A stretch of DNA of 19,033 nucleotides, taken from contig CABPCP010000058.1 in assembly GCA_902406105.1 (NCBI GenBank), positions 1 to 19,033 on the forward strand, in the 5' to 3' direction. The notes beneath the pieces are model-generated. The model was not told the origin of the DNA, did no database searches, and was given only the letters and a program-made list of their open reading frames with translations. Source of the DNA: an uncultured Mordavella sp. Lineage in GTDB: Bacteria > Bacillota > Clostridia > Lachnospirales > Lachnospiraceae. Position numbers and translations under genes: made by a program. Below are positions 13,609 through 19,033 of this stretch, piece by piece. The stretch's first letter is position 1. Every line of letters starts with the position of its first letter.

Positions 13609-14262
13609 CTATACTTTACTATCTTTGTGGATCCCTGTGATCGAAAATTCAACCCACTCCGCGATATTGGTGGCGTGATCCGCGATTCGCTCCAAATATT
13701 TTGCTACCATGATCAGATCGAAAGCCTCTTTCCCCTGGTCACCCTTATTCTGAGCAATGAATTCCACCAATTCCTTTTTATTCGCCTCAAAAAGAAGATC
13801 CACTTCATCGTCCGCCGCCATCACCTGTCTGGAAAGCTCCAGATCCTTATTTACATAGGCGCGCACGCTGTCGCGCACCATTTTCGCGGCAGCCTCAGAC
13901 ATCTGGCCGATCTTCGGGATATCACTAGCCTCCGACTTTTTCTCGGAAATGATGATCTCCGCGATATCTGAAGTCTGATCCCCGATCCGCTCCATATCTG
14001 TGATCATCTTCAACGCCGCTGATATCTGCCTTAAGTCTCTTGCTACCGGCTGCTGCTGGAGCAAAAGCTTCAGACAAAGGCGCTCGATATCTTTTTCCAT
14101 CTGGTCGATCTCTTCATCCGCGGCAATGACCTCTTTCGCCTGTTCCATACTTCCCTGCTGGAGCGCAGTCGTTGCCTTATTGATCGCCGTCTCGCACAGT
14201 TCTCCCATGTGGATGAGCTGTTCACTCAAAAGTTCCAACTGCATATCAAATTTATTACGCAT
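13609..14262 (-). CDS. phoU: Phosphate transport system regulator PhoU
   Basis: The 217-residue, all-helical cytoplasmic protein consists of two PhoU repeats. Each carries the metal-binding type signature, ITDMERIGDQTSDIAE near residues 87-102 and AKYLERIADHATNIAEWV near the C-terminus. Length is standard. PhoU links the Pst transporter to PhoR and keeps the Pho response off when phosphate is plentiful. It starts 3 nt after pstB and is followed after 20 nt by the response regulator, the expected order. Confidence 0.96.
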   Translation of the reverse strand: MRNKFDMQLELLSEQLIHMGELCETAINKATTALQQGSMEQAKEVIAADEEIDQMEKDIERLCLKLLLQQQPVARDLRQISAALKMITDMERIGDQTSDIAEIIISEKKSEASDIPKIGQMSEAAAKMVRDSVRAYVNKDLELSRQVMAADDEVDLLFEANKKELVEFIAQNKGDQGKEAFDLIMVAKYLERIADHATNIAEWVEFSITGIHKDSKV

Positions 14263-14265
14263 ATC

Positions 14266-15015
14266 TTAACCAAACCTCCCTGTAATATAATCTTCTGTTC
14301 TCTTATCTGCCGGTATTGAGAATAATTTTTCTGTATCATTGTACTCGATCACTTCGCCCAGCAGAAAGAAGGCGGTATTATCTGACACACGTACAGCCTG
14401 CTGCATATTGTGCGTTACCATAACAATAGTATAATCCTTTTTCAGGTCCATCGCAAGGTCTTCAATCTTTGACGTAGAAATAGGGTCCAGCGCGGATGTT
14501 GGCTCATCCATCAACAGCACCTCCGGCTGTACCGCCAAAGCTCTGGCGATACAAAGTCTCTGCTGCTGCCCGCCTGACATGCCAAGAGCGCTCTTTTTCA
14601 AACGGTCCTTGCATTCTTCCCAAATGGCCGCATCTCTTAAGGACTTCTCAACAATATCATCCAGTTTCGCTTTTGAATGTATGCCATGGGTCCTTGGTCC
14701 ATAGGCAATATTGTCATAAATGCTCATCGGGAACGGGTTGGGCTTCTGGAATACCATGCCAACCCGCTTCCGCAGAAGATTCACATCTACATCTTTAAAA
14801 ATATCCTCTCCATCCAGAAGGATGTCGCCTTCGATCCGGCAGCCTTCTACCAGATCATTCATGCGGTTGATAGATTTGAGCAATGTGGATTTTCCACATC
14901 CGGAAGGCCCGATAAACGCTGTGATCTTATGTTCTTCGATTTCCAGATTGACATTTTTCAATGCCTTGAAATCGCTGTAGTATAAATCCAGATTTTTGAT
15001 ACTTATTTTCGACAT
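14266..15015 (-). CDS. pstB: Phosphate ABC transporter ATP-binding protein PstB
   Basis: The 249-residue ATPase is a textbook PstB. Walker A is GPSGCGKST at 36-44, followed by [11 protein letters not shown]. The Q-loop Gln90 lies in the PstB-specific [16 protein letters not shown]. The signature MSGGQ is at 146-150, Walker B VLLMDEP at 166-172 and the switch His202. It drives high-affinity phosphate import through PstA and PstC. It lies 12 nt after pstA and 3 nt before phoU. Confidence 0.97.
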   Translation of the reverse strand: MSKISIKNLDLYYSDFKALKNVNLEIEEHKITAFIGPSGCGKSTLLKSINRMNDLVEGCRIEGDILLDGEDIFKDVDVNLLRKRVGMVFQKPNPFPMSIYDNIAYGPRTHGIHSKAKLDDIVEKSLRDAAIWEECKDRLKKSALGMSGGQQQRLCIARALAVQPEVLLMDEPTSALDPISTSKIEDLAMDLKKDYTIVMVTHNMQQAVRVSDNTAFFLLGEVIEYNDTEKLFSIPADKRTEDYITGRFG

Positions 15016-15027
15016 TGTTCTCCCTCT

Positions 15028-15918
15028 CTATGCTTTCGTTAATCTCTTAGCCACAATACTGGACAGTGTATTGATCCCCACTACCAATACCAGCAGGATG
15101 ACTGCTGTGGCATATGCCTGATCCATATACAGTCCTTCACTTGCCAGATTATACATATGCACCGCAAGTGTCCGTCCGGAACTCATCACACTTTTGGGAA
15201 TATCGGCAACTGTTCCGGCCGTATAGATCAAAGCCGCCGTCTCACCCACGATACGTCCGATAGCCAGGATCACGCCGGCCAAGATTCCAGGGATCGCGGA
15301 TGGAAGGACAATACGGAATACCGTCCTTAGCTTGCCGGCTCCTAATCCAAAACTTCCTTCCCGATAAGAATCCGGCACCGCTTTTAAAGCCTCTTCTGTA
15401 CTTCTCATGATCAGCGGCAGTACCATGATCGATAAGGTAAACGCTCCCGCCAAGATTGAGAATCCCCATCCACAGGTAGTAACGAAAAACAGCATTCCAA
15501 ACAATCCATATACAATAGAAGGGATTCCCTGAAGGGTCTCGGTAGTCAGCCGGATGACCTCTACAAATTTATTTCCCCGTTTTGCGTACTCCACCAGGAA
15601 AATGGCGGAGAAAATCCCAAAGGGAACCGCGATCAAAAGAGAAAGGGCAGTCATGATCACCGTATTGATCAATGCCGGCATAAGAGAGGCGTTCTCAGAA
15701 GAATACTCCAACGAGAACAGGGAAGGTTTGATGTACGGCAGTCCATTGATCAGGATATACGCGATCAAGAAGATCAGCACCGCAAAGGTGACGATCGCTG
15801 ACAGCATGACCAGGATCATAACGATCATGGAACCAGGTGTTCTGGTATATCCTTTCATCCTCTGTCCCAGCGTCATTTCATTTTTTGCGCGTCCGGCTGT
15901 CATTTCATTCTTACTCAT
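15028..15918 (-). CDS. pstA: Phosphate ABC transporter permease PstA
   Basis: The 296-residue permease has about six membrane helices and the PstA coupling loop AVPDSYREGSFGLGAGKLRTV with GETAALIYTAG downstream. The ATG at 15918 lies inside the end of pstC (8-nt overlap, ATGAGTAA), which indicates coupled translation. The N-terminal tail carries a short tandem duplication, KNEMTAGRA then KNEMTLGQR, before the first helix. The second Met of this repeat could be an internal start. It forms the transmembrane channel with PstC. Confidence 0.95.
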   Translation of the reverse strand: MSKNEMTAGRAKNEMTLGQRMKGYTRTPGSMIVMILVMLSAIVTFAVLIFLIAYILINGLPYIKPSLFSLEYSSENASLMPALINTVIMTALSLLIAVPFGIFSAIFLVEYAKRGNKFVEVIRLTTETLQGIPSIVYGLFGMLFFVTTCGWGFSILAGAFTLSIMVLPLIMRSTEEALKAVPDSYREGSFGLGAGKLRTVFRIVLPSAIPGILAGVILAIGRIVGETAALIYTAGTVADIPKSVMSSGRTLAVHMYNLASEGLYMDQAYATAVILLVLVVGINTLSSIVAKRLTKA

Positions 15919-16786
15919 GGCTGTTCCCCCTGTTCAAAAATGCTACGCAGAAGTTAATGATCAGGATAAACACGAACAGCACAACGCCTGTCGCGATCAG
16001 TGCTTCTCTATGAAGATCCGTCGCGTATCCCATCTCAATTACGATATTGGCTGTCAAAGTCCGGACTCCCCGGAAAATTCCCTGAGGCAGTCTGGCCTGG
16101 TTTCCAGCCACCATGATCACCGCCATGGTTTCGCCGATGGCACGTCCCACACCCAGCACGATCGCTGCTACAACACCGGATTTAGCCGCCGGAAGCACTA
16201 CCCGGAAAATTGCTCTTTCATGAGTTGCCCCTAAGGCAACCGCTCCCTCATAATACTGTTCCGGGACTGCTCTCAGAGAAGATTCCGTCAGTCCGATGAT
16301 AGTAGGCAGGATCATCATGCCAAGAAGCAGAGAGGCGGTCAGCATACTGCTCCCGTTTCCTCCAAATCCCAAGTCTCGGCCAAGCTGGCGCACCAGCGGT
16401 ACCAGAACGACCAGTCCAAAGAAACCATAGACAACGGAAGGGATTCCTGCCAGCAGTTCCGTTGCTGTTTTTAAAGGCCTGTAAATCTGTTTCGGACAGT
16501 AGAACGCCATAAACACAGAAGTCAGGATTCCGATCGGAACGCCAAAGATGATAGCGCCCGCGGTCACATATAAGCTTCCTACGATCATAGGAAGGATTCC
16601 ATAGATATCATTGTTCGGCTTCCACATGGTTCCAGAAAGGAACTCTATAAAGCCGATCTCAGACATTGCGGGAAGTCCATTTGCAAATAAGAAGACACAA
16701 ATGAGAGCTACCGCCAGCACCGAAGCGCAGGCGGCAATGAAGAACACTCCCCGCATGAATTTTTCAGTCCATGCTTTTGATTTCAT
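15911..16786 (-). CDS. pstC: Phosphate ABC transporter permease PstC
   Basis: The 291-residue inner permease has about six membrane helices. PstC-type landmarks include ELLAGIPSVVYGFFGLVVL, AVPEQYYEGAVALGATHERA and GRAIGETMAVIMVAGN. The start ATG comes 1 nt after the pstS stop codon, an unusually tight junction since pstS is often separated by a longer gap. Its ribosome binding site (GAGGT) lies within the end of pstS. The stop overlaps the pstA start by 8 nt. Confidence 0.95.
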   Translation of the reverse strand: MKSKAWTEKFMRGVFFIAACASVLAVALICVFLFANGLPAMSEIGFIEFLSGTMWKPNNDIYGILPMIVGSLYVTAGAIIFGVPIGILTSVFMAFYCPKQIYRPLKTATELLAGIPSVVYGFFGLVVLVPLVRQLGRDLGFGGNGSSMLTASLLLGMMILPTIIGLTESSLRAVPEQYYEGAVALGATHERAIFRVVLPAAKSGVVAAIVLGVGRAIGETMAVIMVAGNQARLPQGIFRGVRTLTANIVIEMGYATDLHREALIATGVVLFVFILIINFCVAFLNRGNSHE

Positions 16787-16787
16787 A

Positions 16788-17702
16788 TTATTCTGCTACC
16801 TCATCCCATGTAAGAGCTTCGCCAGTATAGATTGCTTTTACCTGATCGCTGCTCAGATCTTCTACCGGGTTGTTATTGTTTACGATTACCGCGATACCAT
16901 CGGTTGCGATCACCTGTGCCTCAAGGCCTCCCGCAAGCTCTTCCTCTTTTACTTCTCTGGAAGCCATACCGATGTCATAAGAACCGCTGATGGCATTCTC
17001 CATACCTGTAGTAGAGTCTGTAGTCTGCAGTTCGATATTCGCGTTTGGATTTACTTCCGCATATGCCTCGATCAGTTTCTCCATTACTGGGGATACAGAA
17101 GAGGAACCACCAACAACCACATCTCCTGCCGGAGCGTCTCCCGCGTATGCTTCTACGCCGTCAAGCGGAATATATCCTTCTTCCGCAACAACAGCCTGTC
17201 CTTCTTCGCTCATGATGAATGAGATAAAGTCTGTTGCTGTCGGGTTGTTCATGTCTGTCTTAGTCGCAATATTAAACGGACGAGAAACTTTGTAGTCGCC
17301 GCTCTTTACATTATCAGCAGTTGCCTCAGCGCCATCGATCTTTACCGCTTTTACGCTGTCATCCAAAGAACCAAGAGATACATAACCAATCGCGTAGTCA
17401 TCACCAGCAACTGTGGTCAACATAACAGAAGTGCTGTTTGTAATCTGAGCTTCCTCTGTTGTCATGTCAACATCCTCACCGTCAACTTCTTCCTGAACAC
17501 CAAACAGTTCGATGAAAGCTCCTCTTGTGCCGGAACCATCTTCTCTGGAAACAATGGTGATATCCATAGAAGAATCAAAATCGCTAGAGCTTCCAGATCC
17601 TCCCTCGTCGGAACCAGAATCAGATCCGCCGCCGCAGCCGACTGCAAGTCCTGCGACCATAGCAACTGTTGCTAAAACTGCAATAAACTTTTTCATTTTC
17701 AT
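16788..17702 (-). CDS. pstS: Phosphate-binding lipoprotein PstS with circularly permuted domain order
   Basis: The 304-residue precursor has a lipoprotein signal ending at AVGC, lipid-anchored on Cys23, then a Gly/Ser-rich linker to about residue 45. Recognisable PstS motifs come in swapped order. The normally C-terminal part is first (46-180): VSREDGSGTRGAF with phosphate-loop residues 53-60, TTVAGDDYAIGYVSLGSL, SRPFNIATK, EEGQAVVAEEGYIPL. A short linker (about 181-193) leads to the normally N-terminal part (194-304): VVVGGSSSVSPVMEKL, DSTTGMENAISGSYDIGMAS, then TGEALTWDEVAE and stop. Both phosphate-contact loops remain, so a functional permuted protein is likely. The ATG at 17702 has AAGGAG at 9 nt; the frame open to 17777 adds a non-signal extension. 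It heads the operon and precedes pstC by 1 nt. Confidence 0.93.
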   Translation of the reverse strand: MKMKKFIAVLATVAMVAGLAVGCGGGSDSGSDEGGSGSSSDFDSSMDITIVSREDGSGTRGAFIELFGVQEEVDGEDVDMTTEEAQITNSTSVMLTTVAGDDYAIGYVSLGSLDDSVKAVKIDGAEATADNVKSGDYKVSRPFNIATKTDMNNPTATDFISFIMSEEGQAVVAEEGYIPLDGVEAYAGDAPAGDVVVGGSSSVSPVMEKLIEAYAEVNPNANIELQTTDSTTGMENAISGSYDIGMASREVKEEELAGGLEAQVIATDGIAVIVNNNNPVEDLSSDQVKAIYTGEALTWDEVAE

Positions 17703-17763
17703 TTGATTACTCTCCTTTTGTTTACTAGATTTTTGAGGTATTGTTTTCTTCTTCACAAGTGAT

Positions 17764-17818
17764 ATCATATCGGGCAAATGTTAAATCCGAAATCTGCTGA
17801 ATGTTAAATCTATGTAAA
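17764..17818 (-). promoter_or_regulatory. pst promoter with PhoP-box-like direct repeats
   Basis: On the minus strand TTTACA (17818-17813) and TTAACA (17807-17802) start 11 bp apart, and another TTAACA (17784-17779) starts 23 bp further on. TT(A/T)ACA direct repeats with about 11-bp period are the known PhoP box pattern in Bacillus subtilis. A -10-like TATGAT (17769-17764) follows at promoter distance, while the -35 region is poor, as expected of an activated promoter. Regulation by the operon's own PhoP is inferred. Confidence 0.65.
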
Positions 17819-17827
17819 GTCCTGCCG

Positions 17828-17880
17828 GGGCCGGGGGATTTTTAAAAATCCCCCGGCCCAAACTAAAAATGCCCTGTCCC
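17828..17880. repeat. Palindromic intergenic repeat, copy 4 (with CCCTGTCCC tail)
   Basis: A perfect 32-bp palindrome (17828-17859, arms GGGCCGGGGGATTTTT) is followed by AAACTAAAAATG and the tail CCCTGTCCC (17872-17880). It lies between the YitT terminator and the pst promoter, ending 9 bp from the distal PhoP-box-like repeat. Confidence 0.9.
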
Positions 17881-17892
17881 TTTTGAGGCACT

Positions 17893-17924
17893 AAAAAAAC
17901 AGGATACATTTTGCATCCTGTTTT
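17893..17924 (-). terminator. Rho-independent terminator of the YitT-family gene
   Basis: On the minus strand AAAACAGGAT pairs with ATCCTGTTTT around a 9-nt loop (stem positions 17915-17924 and 17896-17905), followed directly by more T residues. It lies about 90 nt downstream of the YitT-family stop codon. A weaker 8-bp stem at 17964-17984 lies between them without a T tract. Confidence 0.85.
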
Positions 17925-18015
17925 ACAGTATCTTCATTTTCTTTTTTATTTATACATTCTTCTGACCAGGCTTCCCGCCTGATCTTCACGCTTTCTCTCT
18001 TTTTGTCCCCCAACA

Positions 18016-18903
18016 TTACAAACGCTTTTCAAAATTCCCCTCTACAGAACAGCCTTCCGTAAATATCATAAACGCGTTGGGATCGATGCTGTGCACAATC
18101 TTCTTGATCTGCGCCACCTCATATTTAGAAATTAAAACGAAAAGAATATAGGATGTTTTGTTTGTATAAGCTCCTTCTCCGTCCCAGTTCGTTACGCCAC
18201 GTCCCATCTGCTCCATGATCGCCTTAGAAATCCCCAGTTTCTTTGTAAAGATCATTACACTCATGTTGATATTCTGAATATGTACCCGATCAATAGCAAG
18301 AGACAAAACTGTCGTATAGATCAAAGAATATACAACAATCTCAATGTTAAACATAAAAAGGCAGATCACATACACAAAAATATTCATCAAAATATTAATC
18401 TTGCCCACGCTGACATTTTGGTATCTCTTGGAACAGCAAAGCCCGATAATATCCTGTCCGCCTCCGGAACTGCGGCCCCGCAGCACAAGCCCTGTTCCGG
18501 TTCCCGCAATAAGACCTCCGATGATACAGGCCGTTAGATAATCCTCAATGATCGGCGCCGCCGGAATAGGGATCACCGAAAGCCAAAGACTCTGGATTCC
18601 TACGGTGATCAAGGTCTTGACCGCGAATTCCTTCCCGAGTATCCTTAATCCCATGTAAAAAAGGGGAATATTAAGTATAAAATAAATCACACCGGACAAA
18701 TCGACACTTGCCGGCACAGGAACATGCAGGACACTTACCACAAACGTCCGCAGCAATTGGGCAAATCCCATAAATCCTCCATTATAGAGCCCCAATGGAG
18801 TGATCACAAGGTTCACCCCCGCGGCAAACAGCAGACTGCCTCCCACTGCGTAAACACTTTGAATCAGCCATTCTTTATTCTTTACATCTAACACTTTTTT
18901 CAT
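18016..18903 (-). CDS. YitT-family membrane protein (DUF161 + DUF2179)
   Basis: The 295-residue protein has an N-terminal membrane domain of about five or six helices (residues 13-205). It contains the YitT features AAGVNLVITPLGLYNGGFMG and LVLRGRSSGGGQDIIG. The C-terminal cytoplasmic DUF2179 domain (about 215-287) has the motif GRGVTNWDGEGAYT and ends in a DPNAFMIF strand. The family is widespread in Firmicutes; its transport or signalling function is not established to my knowledge. The ribosome binding site is weak (GAGGGACGGG placed far from the ATG). It has its own promoter and terminator and no evident link to the phosphate genes. Confidence 0.92.
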   Translation of the reverse strand: MKKVLDVKNKEWLIQSVYAVGGSLLFAAGVNLVITPLGLYNGGFMGFAQLLRTFVVSVLHVPVPASVDLSGVIYFILNIPLFYMGLRILGKEFAVKTLITVGIQSLWLSVIPIPAAPIIEDYLTACIIGGLIAGTGTGLVLRGRSSGGGQDIIGLCCSKRYQNVSVGKINILMNIFVYVICLFMFNIEIVVYSLIYTTVLSLAIDRVHIQNINMSVMIFTKKLGISKAIMEQMGRGVTNWDGEGAYTNKTSYILFVLISKYEVAQIKKIVHSIDPNAFMIFTEGCSVEGNFEKRL

Positions 18904-18946
18904 CGCTCAATCCCGTCCCTCTGTCGTAAAATAGTAATCCCAGCCC

Positions 18947-18975
18947 ATTCTAGCATTTCGACCATGAATTTACAA
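18947..18975 (-). promoter_or_regulatory. Promoter of the YitT-family gene
   Basis: On the minus strand TTGTAA (18975-18970), a 17-bp spacer and TAGAAT (18952-18947) with an extended -10 TG form a good housekeeping-type promoter. Repeat copy 5 ends 2 bp upstream of the -35 box. Confidence 0.7.
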
Positions 18976-18977
18976 TA

Positions 18978-19033
18978 GGGGACAGGGCTTTTTCAATTGG
19001 GGCCGGGGGATTTTTAAAAATCCCCCGGCCCCA
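18978..19033. repeat. Palindromic intergenic repeat, copy 5 (with tail, cut by window end)
   Basis: In reverse orientation to copies 1 and 4, the tail GGGGACAGGG (18978-18987) is followed by CTTTTTCAAT and a perfect 36-bp palindrome (18998-19033, arms TGGGGCCGGGGGATTTTT). The palindrome reaches the last base of the window and probably continues. Confidence 0.88.

Noticed and set aside
17703..17777. Longer PstS start adding 25 residues (MPDMISLVKKK...)
   Set aside because: It would place a charged extension before the lipoprotein signal and overlap the promoter region. The ATG at 17702 has a good ribosome binding site.
17964..17984. 8-bp hairpin GACCAGGC/GCCTGATC downstream of the YitT-family gene
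   Set aside because: No T tract follows on the minus strand. The stem at 17896-17924 is the better terminator.

Overview
The window looks like chromosome of a low-to-mid GC anaerobic Firmicute, most likely a gut Clostridia/Lachnospiraceae-type organism. Strong purine-rich ribosome binding sites (AAGGAGG), an anaerobic-type ribonucleotide reductase activase, a Gram-positive lipoprotein PstS, YitT/DUF2179, DUF1848 and MepA-type MATE proteins all fit that. This is inference from gene content; no rRNA or other phylogenetic marker is present. I see no tRNA, rRNA, CRISPR array, phage gene or insertion sequence.

Layout. (1) Positions 1-2693, minus strand: an HD-domain ppGpp-hydrolase-like protein, a DUF1848 protein with a C-terminal Fe-S-type Cys cluster, an acylphosphatase and an NrdG-like radical SAM activase. 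At the left edge two 16-bp NrdR-box-like sites lie 31 bp apart, presumably the operator of an nrd gene just outside the window. (2) 2811-5692, plus strand: a short-chain dehydrogenase with its own promoter, then a MarR regulator and MATE exporter pair. (3) 5737-11519, minus strand: an operon reading XRE regulator, broken vanZ, response regulator, histidine kinase, ABC ATPase and large FtsX-type permease. It is driven by a near-consensus promoter with a leader of about 310 nt. The content suggests an envelope-stress or antimicrobial-peptide response module. (4) 11582-17818, minus strand: one contiguous phosphate operon, pstS-pstC-pstA-pstB-phoU-response regulator-kinase, preceded by PhoP-box-like direct repeats. 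Its PstS has its two half-domains in swapped order. (5) 18016-18975, minus strand: a YitT-family membrane protein with its own promoter and terminator.

The most striking non-coding feature is a palindromic repeat family (arm GGGGCCGGGGGATTTTT and its complement) with five copies, all between genes. Three copies carry a one-sided tail, CCCTGTCCC. Two copies reach into the stop codon of the adjacent gene, and another ends 2 bp from a -35 box.

The best candidates for under-described biology are the circularly permuted PstS, the palindromic repeat family, and the XRE-(vanZ remnant)-two-component-ABC operon with its long leader.
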